Shown: piece after piece, positions 11,489-22,787 of the stretch
Position numbering within the stretch: the first letter of the stretch is position 1
Layout of the letters: every line of letters begins with the position of its first letter
Program-made: the position numbers and the translations under genes
From: Hexactinellida sp. DTS-2022
Taxonomy: Eukaryota > Porifera > Hexactinellida
DNA: 64,000 bases
Assembly: GCA_028753945.1 (NCBI GenBank)
Contig: JAPNXP010000009.1
Coordinates: 3,906,001-3,970,000, forward strand
Direction: 5' to 3'
Notes under the pieces: generated by a model
Seen by the model: the letters and a program-made list of their open reading frames with translations, nothing else
What the model was told of the DNA's origin: nothing
Databases searched by the model: none

Positions 11489-12653
11489 CAGTGGCGGATT
11501 AACTGCACTTTGGGCCTGAGGCTAATTGCCTTTGAGGCCCCTCTTATATACTGACACATTTTTTGCTGAACAATAAGTTTCTGCATAATACCGACGAGCT
11601 CTTCGGTCTCGGTTGCTTTGAGACAGATCGGTGCTAGGCACCTCAAGTTAACGGCCGCAAAGCGGCCGTTGCAGGGTTTCATTTATGCTCCCCCTGAATA
11701 TATTTTTTGTTTGAGAAAAAGGACCCCCTGAGATTTACTTCAGACCCTTCTCTTATGGGGGGGGGGGGGTTTAATTTACTATAGCGAAATATATAAATTA
11801 CCCCCCTCCCCTGACTTCAATTGTACTTAGTTAGCCCAACCCCCCCCCTCCCCCCACCGCCCTGAGTTAAAACACTAGATTCACCACTGGGCCGTTGATT
11901 ACACATTTAGTAATATTTATCATAGAACTTTTTATTAACTTAAATTACCCTTCCTTCAAGGTTGATTAGGAATTTCATTAATTTGTTTACCTATTTGTGT
12001 GAACAACAACAATAAATATTCATATTAGAATTTGTAAATGGGAAATTCGATATTAGAATTCTTGTTTACCTATTATAAAATATGTTTAACTATAATAACA
12101 TTTGGAGCTTAGTATCTATCTCAATTATAAATGCGGTTTGTATTCCCCCATCACTTTTATACATCTCGGACAAACACACAAACACAAACTAACACACAAC
12201 AATCGAGATTTATTAATATACTACCGATTACCTGACCTCATACACGTAAGAAACATATAATTTAACAGCTAATGGTGAATAATATTGGATATATTAAGTT
12301 AAGGAATCAAATGTTGCTTGCTTGCCAATTCAATGATTAGGTCATGAAGAAACTACACTACACATTCTACTTCTAGAAACAACCTGAAATTTCTAGGATA
12401 TAATTACACAAAAATGAGGAAATTACATTTTTATAAATTACAAACAATCTTATCACTGATTATGTGTAAATATAATTTAAGAAATCCTCATCACCGTTTA
12501 TGTACAACGACGCAGTTCATTATCTAACCGGGGGGGGCAGGCAGAATAGTCTAAGTAGTATGGGGTTTCAGACTCATCATATTATTTTGAGGCCCCCCAA
12601 ATTATGAGGCCTGAGGCTTCAGCCTCATTAGCCTCAATGATAATCCGCCACTG
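11489..12653. mobile_element. hAT non-autonomous element, 1165 bp, perfect TSD
   Basis: The ends CAGTGGCGGATTA (11489) and TAATCCGCCACTG (12653) are inverted. The 8-bp direct repeat CCTACAAG lies at 11481-11488 and 12654-12661. Inside are runs of G and C (about 11757-11860), and at 11596-11690 an inverted Helitron 3'-end relic. Both sub-ends share a GAGGCC/GGCCTC region. No transposase is present. Confidence 0.92.
11596..11690 (-). repeat. Helentron 3'-end relic inside a hAT element
   Basis: The reverse complement reads AACGGCCGCTTTGCGGCCGT, then TTGAGGTG, then CAACCGAGACCGAAGAGCTC and GT. It follows the same plan as the Helentron 3' ends at about 49455-49534 and 56010-56094 (GGCCGCGCAGCGG, CAATTGAGG, GACCGAGACCGAAG, CTCGT). 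The hAT element therefore captured, or was built on, a Helitron fragment. Confidence 0.7.
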
Positions 12654-12849
12654 CCTACAAGTATATGAGTAGAACAAATCTTGGTACTCGTACCTTGACT
12701 AATTTTAGCAAAAAAATCCAGGTATTACTTATTTATCATAAAATATAAGTATAGAAACAATTTCCAAAAAGCGGGAGTTTGAAAAGTGTGGCAGGAGGTC
12801 GGGAGGATGGGAGAAAAAAAGGCAAAAAGCGGGTGGGTTGGCAACCCTG

Positions 12850-13103
12850 TAATTAATAACATGCTATATTTATAGTTTAGGAAATTATGTATTAATTCAA
12901 TTTTCATGTGAAGATGTCGGATAGTGAACTTTTCTGAATGGAAGACAGTACACGTATATTCAAATTCAAAGATTCTTAAGATTACTACCAAATAATCGCG
13001 AAATAATAACAATAATATTAATTATTAATATGTATAAATTTAATTGCCGAGTATACAGAAAATAATTAAAGGAGAATTCCAAATTTTGAAAATAGTAAAA
13101 ATG
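12850..13103. other. Spacer downstream of TOR
   Basis: This AT-rich spacer lies between the nested hAT stack and the TOR stop codon. On the minus strand it should contain the TOR 3' UTR. I saw no perfect AATAAA within the first 250 bases after the stop, only A/T-rich variants such as AATTAAA. Confidence 0.4.
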
Positions 13104-16100
13104 CTACCAAAATGGACACCACCCAATATAACATTGACATAAATTTTCGTGAGAAGTAGCCTGGTTTATTAATAGCTGAACTTGATCTTCCACTATGAGC
13201 CCACTTTTGCAAGAGAAATCACAACCAGTAAGCTTATCTTTTATTCGAGATTTAATTACCAAAGCTTTCTCATTCACTTCTAATTGAGGAAATTCCTCTT
13301 CTTCTTCCAAAATAGACTGTTGATTGATCAAGTTAGTTGAGCGTTTATGGAGTTTTGTAATATCGTCAATTTGAAGGATTGTGGGTTCCAAGGGTGGTAA
13401 TGATCGAAGAGTTTGTTTGTTCTCCATAACTTTAAGTGGGTTTACATCAACCAAGCGCCAAGAGAGGAGTGGATCATAAACAAATGCCTCTAATACAGCC
13501 ATCACACTATCTCTATTTATTCTTAATACATTCATGACATTAATGCATGTGTGTTTAAATGTACCATCAATTCCAGTAATTTCCATAGCCATTACTAGCA
13601 TACGAGTCAATCGAAAAGGGATTTTTTCAGGAAATTTCTCTCTTGTCATTGCAACTTCGAAACAATCTCCGAAATCAATGTGAAGTACTCGCCCACTTAC
13701 TCTGTCAAGCATTAGATTTGATGGATGTCTATCACCAAGACCTAAAATATATCCAACCATGGACATAACAGAAAGTGAACGTGTATAATTGGTTCTCCTT
13801 GCAAACCAAACTTCTGAACTAGGACTTTTCAACCAGAGAATATTTGCAAGGTCATCCCCATTTCTTTGTTCTAATGCTCTTTGAAATACTTCAACTTTTT
13901 GAATCAAAGGCAAACTTTCATAATCTGGAGAATATTTTAACATTAACCTATGCTCTATATTCAACACAATGCTTTTTTTCTCACGGTAATCCCTTATTAA
14001 AGCATGCATAGTGTCACAATTTGGTACCCAACCAATTAATCCGGAATTTGGGGAGAGAGGTATGACCGAATACCTTTGAATAAAAAGTTCTTTTTTAAAT
14101 GTATCAGAGTTGTTAAGTAATAAAGTATTAACTAGCCCAAACAATTGCATTACGCGTTCATCTTGTCTTAAGTCTTCATGTCCTTTGAGAAGGAATTGAA
14201 ATTCCTGCCCGTTACTGCCACGAAGATTTAATTTTCTAGGCCTTTGTTTTGACGGAATTACCTGAAGAGTAGGTGAAAACTCTTGAATATAAATGATTGA
14301 TTTTCCAGGTTCATAAGTTCCTGGGACAGGTAATACCATATCTCGTTGGTCATGTAACTTATGAGACACACTTTTTAATTCTAAAGAAACTAAAAGTGGC
14401 AACTGTTTACTGATACGTTTAAAAACATGAAAATAAAGTTCCCACGCTTGAGTCAAATCTTTGATAGATTGAGTATTTTGATACTTCTTACACCAATCTT
14501 GTGCATCAGATAAATCTCTACCATAAGCCTGACTAAAAGACATTTCATTCAATGTTTGTGGACCAAAATCTAACAATGTGTGTAATGGATCAAGTGTATT
14601 TAACATACCCTGGACATTCTTATCAGCAAAGTATAAACGCGATGCCTCTTCTAAACCTTCATGCCATTGTTCATGCCATAAAATTGAGACTCTAATTAGT
14701 TCTTCAGATACAAGTAGTGCTTGTAACGCAAGTTCATTTCTGGTTTCTGAAATTACATTCAAAATCGCTTTGGCAGCATCCGAACGTGATTTTACAACTG
14801 ATTTTGAAGCAACAGTAATTGGGTAAACCAAGGCTTGAGGATGTTGCTTCCCAACATCACATAAGAGATTATGAATCAACTTTTTGACATTCTGGATCGG
14901 AGAATCTATCCTAGCAATTAATTGCGGGATTACATGTAACCAGGTATCAATCAATACTGTCCGTATACCTTGATCCAGCGTGTCAAAAATATAATTATGT
15001 CCAGCATATTGAAACCAAAGAGTAAGGAGGCGTAATGAGTCCTGTAAGGAATTATTAGAGAGAGAAATTGATTTAAAAAAACCATCCATAGAATTTTTCA
15101 CAAAGTCAATATGCGTGTTGTCTACTTGACTAAGAGCACCAATATTTTGATGGGAAACTGCTGTTCTAATTGAAGTAGATTGACTCTGGTTTTCCTGTTG
15201 ATTTGCAAGTTCAAAATTGAAAATAGCCCAAGCGTGCCAAGCTTTATAAGATAAGGAATTATATTCTGTTGCTGACTTGAGATAATTCAATATGTTTTTA
15301 ACTCTATGTGTGTTATTGGGATCATTTAGCGATTTACATAAGTCCCAGTTCCACATACCGAGTCTCAAAAAACATTTTGCAAGCAACTTAGGAATAAAAG
15401 ATAAATTAGTTTCTCTGATTGTAAGTACTCTTTTCGTAAAAGTTAGCATGTTATCTAAGAGTTGAGTTTTTGCATCATGATGTCCATCAGTTGAAACGGT
15501 ATACCATTTAAACTTTAAATATGCATAGTGAACATAGGGATCAACACAATCTGAATCAAGTTGATCTGCTCCAAGTAATTTTAATGTTTCACGAGCACGA
15601 GTCAATCGTTTACTTTTCCTACACAAACTAGAGTATTTAATCCATGATCTTGTGTCTTGGGTAGGTTTAATAATAAGCGACCTAACTAATAATATTTTTT
15701 GCCAATCTTCAACATTGTAACGACAACCTTGGAGCCTATCCCACCAGTTCTTTGTTAAATCATTATACTTACTTATGGAGGGTTCTGTTTTAAAGTCAAT
15801 AACTTCGTCTAATTCAGAAAGATTTTGAATATATACCATTGCGTTATAAGCACGAGTATAACTTTCCCCAACAAGAACGCTTAATACAGGATCCATTAAC
15901 AAACGTGCTTCTTTAATATAATCTTTAGCAACAATATAATCTTCTGAATGAATTGAAATAACAGCACGAAAAAATGCACCATTCTGGGTATGAGCAGGTA
16001 TAAAATCTACGAATTCATTAACTTTCTCCCATTTATTTAGACCCCATGCAGCTGAAATAGTAATTTCAGAAATAGTAACTTTATCATGATAACTGGCTTT

Positions 16101-19100
16101 ATTCCAAGTATCCAATGAACACATGTATAACTCTTCCCACTCACCCAGAGCATCTAAGCAACGCAACTTTCCAATTGTATTGGAAATATTTTCTATTCCA
16201 CTATATTGATGATTTCTATAAATATCTAGAGCTTGGTCCCAACATTGTAGGCTCTCATACCACTTAGCATCTTCAACTACTCCGTGCATTTTTTTGGAAT
16301 GCTCAAGTACTCCTAAGGAAGCTTCTTGTACCTGCAACTTATTATTGAGATCAATAAGATTTTCAAGTAGATCTTTGGTAATAAGATTCTGTTCAAATTC
16401 CTTTTCTTTATATCTTAGTGCCTTAGCATAAGCCCGGGAATTAAATGCACTAGCACAAAGTACCTGGCTATCCAATGGCAAAGAAATAATCTCGAGATGT
16501 TCAGTAAATTCAAGGAGGTTGAGAATAACTTGAGTAATTTCAGGGCTATTGCTAGTCTTGAGACCTTTCTCGAGACTGGATATTAATTCCTCTCTATGTA
16601 ATTGAGGTAGATTGGACCAACAAGAAATAAATGTGGCATTGAACAAATCTCTAGCTAAAATATTATATGATGTACATATTTGATGAAGTGCCCTGAGGGC
16701 TTTATCAGGTGTCTCTTGAACTAACTGCAAACTGAGTCTTCTGAGCCATTCATTCCAAGCTTCAACGCTTAAATTATCAGAAGTATCCCAAGCTTTAGTA
16801 AGACTTATGATATTCATGTAAGAACCCTTAGCCCCTGTGGTGGTCTTACGCTGTGAATAACTATCACTGGTTCGTTCGTTCTCTATAAGAGCATGCTGAA
16901 GAAATGTAACCTCTTTAGAATGTTTAATATCACAAACTTGCTTGTTCTCAGCTATTTGGAATACAAGATAATTATAGTCGCAGTCGTACAAACCATGTCT
17001 CTCAAGGACTGCATTTACCATGGGAATAAAAATTTCATAACTACGACCAAGTTGAGGAATTATTGATATCAAAACATTGAAGGCTTCAATTTTCACTTCT
17101 TCATTTTTGTCTATCAATCTAGATAATGAGTGAATGACAGGTGATACGAAATCGTTGAAGTCAATACAAGAACTAAGCCGTTGGATTGCTGTTAAAGCCT
17201 CTCTAATTACTGGTAGTGTAGAATCTGGACACTCTAATAATTTAACTACTGGAGGAAGAAGCATGTGCAAAAAATCGTCAATATTAGGACCACATGCCTG
17301 GAGAGCTTTTAGTAATTCAATTGTGTTCTGTTTTCCCTGAGAGTTATCTTCTAAGAGAACTCCCAACATTGGTTGGACTAAATGAGGAAGGTAGTTTCGA
17401 AATTCAGATCCCAATGTAGTTATTAATTGTGTAATTAATTCAATTAACGCTGTTTGTTTGACTCCGGTATCCCAAGATTTTTGTATTAATTCAAAAACCT
17501 TCGGCATATAGTCTTTGGCTTGAGGACCCGCTATTGCAACAATTCTTTTAAGTTGTGAAAAAAGCGTCGTTTTTAATTTTGTGTCAGCATTGAGTTCGAT
17601 GACAGGAAGTATAGTAGGTAATATTAATTTAACATACTGTGGGGCTTTATCATCAAGGTACTCCAGTATAAGAGGTAAGGACATGGCTGCTTCTAAATGA
17701 AACGTTGAGAGCGAGGCATCATTTAATATTCTAAGTAGGCATCTTATAGCAACTTGAGGATAAAAATCTTCCAGTTGTCCACTTGGTAGTGATACCCATA
17801 TTTCGCTAGTCAAATTCCCAAGAACATTTTGCTGAAGATCTATATTATTTATGGATATATTTCCTATATTATTTAGATTTTGAGCCTCTAGTTTCAAATT
17901 ATGATGATAAGCAAGGTATTTATGCGGATCTAATGCACCTAAAAGTCCCAGGACTCGAATGCTCTGAAGACGAATAGCTTGATGTAATTCAACTTTTAAA
18001 AAGGAGTATAGTATGTCCATCATTTGAGGTCGCTGGAAAGTAGGCTCTAATACGTAATGAGTGTGCTCAAGGAGTTCTCCAAGTGTCCATATTACCATGA
18101 TTGTTTTGTCAGTAGAAGTGCTTGAAGAATCTTGAATACTATCACGGAGTATTGGTATTAGCTTAGTGGAATAACTTCTCATTTCTGATTGGCTAACCCT
18201 AGCTTGCATAGCGATCGCTTGCAAGACACTCAATATAACACCAACTGGAGTAGTGGGTTGCTGTAACTTTGGAATTAAGGTATCTAAAATTGGTTCATAA
18301 TAAGGCTTTACAAGAATGGGTGTGTTGGTAATTAAGCATGCAAGCAGCTGAGAACTTTGTTCCTGAAGTTCAACCGTATTCGTAAGTCTGAGATCATCTA
18401 AAAGTTGAACTAGTGTCTTTCGTAAAGAAGGTAATAAATATGCAGGATTATAGACATTTAATCTCCCTAAGATTCCTAGTACTTCCAAACGGACTTCAAA
18501 ATACTCGTCCTGAAATGCAGCAAATAGTTTTTGAAGATTTTCTGCCTGAGCAAGGTGGCCATCGAATTTAGATGTGAGAGAGTAAAATACACATAATCGT
18601 ACTCCTTTATCTTGATCTGTAACACCAACTTTAAGTAGTAAATTAAGGACCCCTGAGACATTTTGGGTGGCAGCTTGTTGGTTAGGTTGTTGAGCAATTA
18701 AAGATGCAGATGTAGATGGCAAAGGAATTGTCTGTTCGAGAAGTCGACAACAAGTTTTTATTGTCTGAATACGTACACGTTTATCTGAATTTATAAGAAA
18801 AGTGTTTGCTACTAGTTTCAAATGAAATGAAATACCTATCAAATCCTCAAACTCAAATTGTGAAAGTGTGTTTAAAGATAGGATAATTTCATCAGAATTA
18901 GTAGAAGTAAGGGAAGTTGAAGATTGGTGTTCGAAAAAAGAAGCACCTCTTTGAAGTCCAGGATGATGGACAGGTTTGTGTAAGAGAACATTAAAGATAT
19001 GATGTAATAAATGCTGTTGTATAGGTTTTTTAAGCTTTGTATCAGTTTCAGTTATTTCTTGTAATACTTGGATTAGTCCCTCACTAAGTTTGATATTCAT

Positions 19101-20510
19101 ATTCTCCAATTGATCAATGAGAGAATTCTTGTATGCTTCAAGGCCTGTAAATCCTGATCTAAGCAGGTAAGACATACATTTATATACAGCCGAATCTACA
19201 TCACGATATTTCTTCGAAGTATCATGAGGCAGCTTAGACCAAACAGCATCTACAGTACTTTTGAGAAAAGCTTTTGGTAGTTTTATACTCTCCCTGAAAG
19301 AGAGGATAAGAAGCCCAAGTGCATTAAATGCTTCAGATGCACGATCTCTATCCTTAGTCAAGTGAATTAGATAGTCAGTAGAGGGCTGAATATAATTCAA
19401 CAAAAATGTTTGAGGATCGAATAGTGCTAGCCAAGGCAATATGTTGATAATAGCAGATATTAATAAAGGTGATTTACTAGATAAGTTTTTCAAGACTATA
19501 CCACAAATATCGTAATAGTGTTTGCAAATGAAGTTTCTACATTTTTCTGAAAAAGGGTGAGACCTTTGTCTATTAGCAATAGAATCTAAATGAAGTGTTT
19601 CGAGAATAAAACTATAACCATGAGTTTGTGAACAAATATATTCATCCCCAAGGAAATCGTCAGAAAATTTTTCGGTTGAGAAAAATGGAGTAAAGCACTC
19701 AGGAAGAGCTGGAAGTGATGAGATTCGTACTAATTCGTTAACAAGTAGAACATAACAATGTATACGATCATCTTTCAGATTCTTTTCCTTCTGATTGGCA
19801 GGTTCCAAATAATCATCTGCATGTTTGTATAATTGTTTCCAAGGAGGAGAATTTGAGTCAACTTCTCTAGAGGCAGAAAGAGCCAGACATGCTTTAAGGG
19901 AAGCTATAGCAGCTTCTCGAATGTATTGTCTATTGTCAGAAATGCAAGAAAAACAAAGATCATAAAAATCCTCAATCCGATAATGGTAGTAACTTGGAGC
20001 ATTGATAGCAAGTTGTTTAATTATTAGCAGAGATGCTATTCTCTTAATATCAATCTGCCCTTTGGTTCCCAACCAATCTATAGCTGTGGACCAAAATTGA
20101 CAGCCTATGGTACCTGCACCTCTACTTTCAGATCTAGATATGTAGCCGATTGCCCTAGAAACAAGTAATTGCATACTTTCTTCTTGAACTAATAAACCTA
20201 AAAATAAATTTCGAATTCTTGAATGAATGAGTAATTTCTGAGTAGGACTAACATCCAATCGGAGTAAGACGACTGCGGCGTATATTCCACCCTTCTTGCT
20301 GCATAAATTTTGACTTGCAAGCAATGTTCCAAGTTCGCGAAGTAGTGAAACTATATCATCTTGAATAAATTCCAAGAAACGATTGGTAACAAAGTTCAGT
20401 AACTGTCTGGCTGCGAACAATTGAGTTTCTTCAACTTCACTGGCTAGGGCCTTTAGGTATGGTTGCAAAATAGAGCACCTAGTAGCAGTGGAATCTAAAA
20501 CTGACTCCAT
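13104..20510 (-). CDS. mTOR: Target of rapamycin (mTOR) serine/threonine kinase
   Basis: This is the catalytic subunit of TORC1/TORC2, a PIKK-family Ser/Thr kinase that links nutrients and growth factors to protein synthesis, autophagy and growth. The 2468-residue product is close to the animal norm (about 2550). An N-terminal HEAT solenoid (about 1-1330) precedes the FAT region (about 1340-1890). The FRB domain (about 1938-2040) starts ILWHEQWHEGLEEASRLYF; the rapamycin-contact serine of ASRLYF is kept. The kinase domain has GHEDLRQDERVMQLFG (about 2110), catalytic GDRHPSN (about 2260) and HIDFGD (about 2278). FATC ends at CQCYIGWCPFW. An in-frame TAG lies 9 bases before the ATG, fixing the start. 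The coding region has no intron, which is unusual for an animal; no frameshift or stop is present, so it appears functional. Confidence 0.98.
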   Translation of the reverse strand: MESVLDSTATRCSILQPYLKALASEVEETQLFAARQLLNFVTNRFLEFIQDDIVSLLRELGTLLASQNLCSKKGGIYAAVVLLRLDVSPTQKLLIHSRIRNLFLGLLVQEESMQLLVSRAIGYISRSESRGAGTIGCQFWSTAIDWLGTKGQIDIKRIASLLIIKQLAINAPSYYHYRIEDFYDLCFSCISDNRQYIREAAIASLKACLALSASREVDSNSPPWKQLYKHADDYLEPANQKEKNLKDDRIHCYVLLVNELVRISSLPALPECFTPFFSTEKFSDDFLGDEYICSQTHGYSFILETLHLDSIANRQRSHPFSEKCRNFICKHYYDICGIVLKNLSSKSPLLISAIINILPWLALFDPQTFLLNYIQPSTDYLIHLTKDRDRASEAFNALGLLILSFRESIKLPKAFLKSTVDAVWSKLPHDTSKKYRDVDSAVYKCMSYLLRSGFTGLEAYKNSLIDQLENMNIKLSEGLIQVLQEITETDTKLKKPIQQHLLHHIFNVLLHKPVHHPGLQRGASFFEHQSSTSLTSTNSDEIILSLNTLSQFEFEDLIGISFHLKLVANTFLINSDKRVRIQTIKTCCRLLEQTIPLPSTSASLIAQQPNQQAATQNVSGVLNLLLKVGVTDQDKGVRLCVFYSLTSKFDGHLAQAENLQKLFAAFQDEYFEVRLEVLGILGRLNVYNPAYLLPSLRKTLVQLLDDLRLTNTVELQEQSSQLLACLITNTPILVKPYYEPILDTLIPKLQQPTTPVGVILSVLQAIAMQARVSQSEMRSYSTKLIPILRDSIQDSSSTSTDKTIMVIWTLGELLEHTHYVLEPTFQRPQMMDILYSFLKVELHQAIRLQSIRVLGLLGALDPHKYLAYHHNLKLEAQNLNNIGNISINNIDLQQNVLGNLTSEIWVSLPSGQLEDFYPQVAIRCLLRILNDASLSTFHLEAAMSLPLILEYLDDKAPQYVKLILPTILPVIELNADTKLKTTLFSQLKRIVAIAGPQAKDYMPKVFELIQKSWDTGVKQTALIELITQLITTLGSEFRNYLPHLVQPMLGVLLEDNSQGKQNTIELLKALQACGPNIDDFLHMLLPPVVKLLECPDSTLPVIREALTAIQRLSSCIDFNDFVSPVIHSLSRLIDKNEEVKIEAFNVLISIIPQLGRSYEIFIPMVNAVLERHGLYDCDYNYLVFQIAENKQVCDIKHSKEVTFLQHALIENERTSDSYSQRKTTTGAKGSYMNIISLTKAWDTSDNLSVEAWNEWLRRLSLQLVQETPDKALRALHQICTSYNILARDLFNATFISCWSNLPQLHREELISSLEKGLKTSNSPEITQVILNLLEFTEHLEIISLPLDSQVLCASAFNSRAYAKALRYKEKEFEQNLITKDLLENLIDLNNKLQVQEASLGVLEHSKKMHGVVEDAKWYESLQCWDQALDIYRNHQYSGIENISNTIGKLRCLDALGEWEELYMCSLDTWNKASYHDKVTISEITISAAWGLNKWEKVNEFVDFIPAHTQNGAFFRAVISIHSEDYIVAKDYIKEARLLMDPVLSVLVGESYTRAYNAMVYIQNLSELDEVIDFKTEPSISKYNDLTKNWWDRLQGCRYNVEDWQKILLVRSLIIKPTQDTRSWIKYSSLCRKSKRLTRARETLKLLGADQLDSDCVDPYVHYAYLKFKWYTVSTDGHHDAKTQLLDNMLTFTKRVLTIRETNLSFIPKLLAKCFLRLGMWNWDLCKSLNDPNNTHRVKNILNYLKSATEYNSLSYKAWHAWAIFNFELANQQENQSQSTSIRTAVSHQNIGALSQVDNTHIDFVKNSMDGFFKSISLSNNSLQDSLRLLTLWFQYAGHNYIFDTLDQGIRTVLIDTWLHVIPQLIARIDSPIQNVKKLIHNLLCDVGKQHPQALVYPITVASKSVVKSRSDAAKAILNVISETRNELALQALLVSEELIRVSILWHEQWHEGLEEASRLYFADKNVQGMLNTLDPLHTLLDFGPQTLNEMSFSQAYGRDLSDAQDWCKKYQNTQSIKDLTQAWELYFHVFKRISKQLPLLVSLELKSVSHKLHDQRDMVLPVPGTYEPGKSIIYIQEFSPTLQVIPSKQRPRKLNLRGSNGQEFQFLLKGHEDLRQDERVMQLFGLVNTLLLNNSDTFKKELFIQRYSVIPLSPNSGLIGWVPNCDTMHALIRDYREKKSIVLNIEHRLMLKYSPDYESLPLIQKVEVFQRALEQRNGDDLANILWLKSPSSEVWFARRTNYTRSLSVMSMVGYILGLGDRHPSNLMLDRVSGRVLHIDFGDCFEVAMTREKFPEKIPFRLTRMLVMAMEITGIDGTFKHTCINVMNVLRINRDSVMAVLEAFVYDPLLSWRLVDVNPLKVMENKQTLRSLPPLEPTILQIDDITKLHKRSTNLINQQSILEEEEEFPQLEVNEKALVIKSRIKDKLTGCDFSCKSGLIVEDQVQLLINQATSHENLCQCYIGWCPFW

Positions 20511-21990
20511 AATAAAAAGCTAAAAGTTAAAAAAAATTATATATCCTATACAATTTACTCAAGGATTATCTGCCACATAATTCTAGTGCACCCATTTTCT
20601 ATGAGTTCTATTGGCTTCATTTATGTTAGCTTTGAATATCAAAATATTTGGACATAAAATAATTGTTATAAAACCCATATTCACTATTTTGAGGAACACA
20701 CAAGTAGAATAAACTTGCCATTTATATAGTACCAACCCTTTGGTCTCGGTCGCTTCACCACCTTTGATCGTTCGTACGCAGCATAATTATCGGCCGGGTC
20801 GAGGCCAAAACCTCCTCAAAAATCTTTGTGAAGAATATATCGTATGTAAATCACAAAGATTTGTTTTTTGTTTTTTGTCCATAATTGACTAAGGAACTGG
20901 TAAGAGTACATACTTTAAATTTGGCATGGAGGTAGCAGGCCTGGCGGAAGCAAATGAAAAGTGGTCCGGCAGAAATTTGTTGTTACCTAAGTAAATTTAC
21001 GAAAAATAACGAAAATGTGCTCATTAGCAGACACGAATTCATTAGCAGGTAAGTCAGAGTTTCATCCAGGCGTATGCGGCGCGTTTTTTCTTTTGAAGGA
21101 ATTTAATCTAGGCGTACAAAATCGAGATGCTCCCATTGACTTAATACAAAATGAGCAACTTAGGCGCGCGGCGTCTGAACGAGCTCAAACTAAATTTAGG
21201 CGCGTGGTAAATTTTTGTCTGAATGAAAGCCTGAGCTCAAGGGTATATGTACAAGGTCGATAGGGTCAGGGCATCTGTAATATTTTGTGGACATGAAGAA
21301 GCATGAAGTGATTGAAACTGCTATGTTTCATTGTCCTCGAAGATAGGTTTCTACCAGTCTAAGTGCAATGAATGAACACTCACTTGTGGCGTTAGTAGTT
21401 GGCGTAACAAGAATAAATTTGACTGTCTGTACAATTTCAGATACCTGTAATTTAGCAGTGCCAAGATTGACAATAAATTCTCACACAACAGATAAAGAGA
21501 TACTAGAGTGTTGGTCCTTCAGTGGGTTGAGGAGGATATTTGCCCACATCTGGAACTTGTAAAGATTGCAAAATCTGGAAAAAGATCAAAAGTGAGCCAA
21601 CATTCAAATATATAAATAATAATAATAATTAATAAGGTTTATTAAAGCCCTAAAAGAGAATCGGTGTAAAGTTCAATAAATCCAAGGAATATTGGCCATC
21701 AAATGAAGTGGTTTGCTAAATCATGGGCGCAAAGTTTTACAAGTATGAGGTTAAAGTTTGGGGGGGGGGGCGGAACGAGTGTAGCGAGTGGGACCCTGTT
21801 GGGGGTTTTTGGGGGCTTGCTCCCCAAAAATTATTGCGAGACACCAATAGAGTAACAAGTCTATACTAAATAATGTAATACCCTAATATATTGGCAATTA
21901 AATTGCAAATATCGATGGAAATTACACCCCCAGGCAATCCGAAACAGCCTCTCTACCAATTTTAGTATTACACACACTTAGTACCTAATA
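20511..21990. other. Gene-free region upstream of TOR
   Basis: TOR transcription must start here, but no clear core promoter was recognised. A hairpin lies at about 20822-20868 (AAATCTTTGTG...CACAAAGATTT). At 20738-20760 a minus-strand motif (GAAGCGACCGAGACC) resembles the Helentron 3' end. Sequence near 21055-21080 (TTTCATCCAGGCGTATG) resembles 40318-40340, hinting at a shared repeat. Near 21760 a G run and GAGTGTAGCGAGTGGG resemble 1775-1840. Short open frames here show no recognisable domain. Confidence 0.35.
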
Positions 21991-22679
21991 TACAGTCAAC
22001 GGACAAAAGTATTCGACCAGGCCAATTTAATTACCATATAATGTGTGTTACCAGTACATTTAGGCCACTGTTAATGACAATATTGTTTCAGCTCCACACG
22101 AAGTCTATCTGAGGATGCGGGCGGGCGGCATCTCATTGTCATTATCTCATTATTTGATGACGACATAGTTAATAATTATCTAAGCAAATATTCTAATTTG
22201 TGAGTGCTTATTGATAAAATATGCAATCGTTGGGTAATAATGCTTGTTATAGGTTACAGTCGCTTAGCCATCTTTTATATTCGGGGGTGGCCAAGGAAGT
22301 TCCAAACCCATAGTCCCTTGGGTTTTCCACTGATTTGGATAGATAGATATAATTCTAACTAATGAGCAAAATATTTCGGCAGGGACATGGCCCCCTTAGC
22401 CCCCCCCTGGCAACGCCACTGATAGGTTATGATTTTGTTACTAGCTAATTATGGCTATTTTATAGAGTGTGTCCAACAATAAAATTGGCAACGAACAGTG
22501 CCCTTACTTGAAATGTAGGTATAATAATGGAAATAATTACAATAATTACAATATTCGTAGGGAGTGAAATCTGATGCGGGCAGTGGAGCTGAAACAAGAT
22601 TCCTAAAACAGTGGCTGGCTTATGTACTTCAATCAAAATGTTCTAAATATCTGAATGACAAGTCTAGCATACAGTCAAT

Positions 22680-22787
22680 CGAAAAATCCAAAATTGCAGC
22701 CTGCACTGACGCATTTCCCTTTGGAGGGACTACATTTGATGTTTGGGTAACTAGTAGCGCCTCCAAAGCGAAATACTTTCGGCATTA
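22680..22787. repeat. Foldback hairpin fragment, copy 3
   Basis: GAAAAATCCAAAATTGCAGC followed by CTGCACTGACGC and later GCGCCTCCAAAG matches one arm and the start of the other arm of the hairpin at 8020-8150. It stops where the mariner MITE at 22788 begins, so it is truncated or interrupted by that insertion. Confidence 0.6.

Larger units (their letters stand above)
10033..12849. mobile_element. hAT-like non-autonomous element hosting two others
   Basis: The outer ends are CAGGGATGCCAACC at 10033 and GGTTGGCAACCCTG ending 12849, with matching inner GCGGGAG-rich tracts (10080-10150 and 12765-12835). The flanks (ATAATTAT and TAATTAAT) suggest a degraded TSD. Removing the insertions at 10380-11179 and 11489-12653 with their TSDs leaves about 0.84 kb. 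It has no coding capacity. It is the oldest layer of a three-element stack. Confidence 0.75.

Noticed and set aside
14578-18697. Open frames overlapping TOR (for example 14578-14826 plus and 18476-18697 minus)
   Set aside because: They are shadows of the conserved TOR reading frame.
13104-20510. TOR as a processed pseudogene
   Set aside because: A 2468-codon frame with no stop or shift and all catalytic motifs argues for a functional gene, even though it has no intron.
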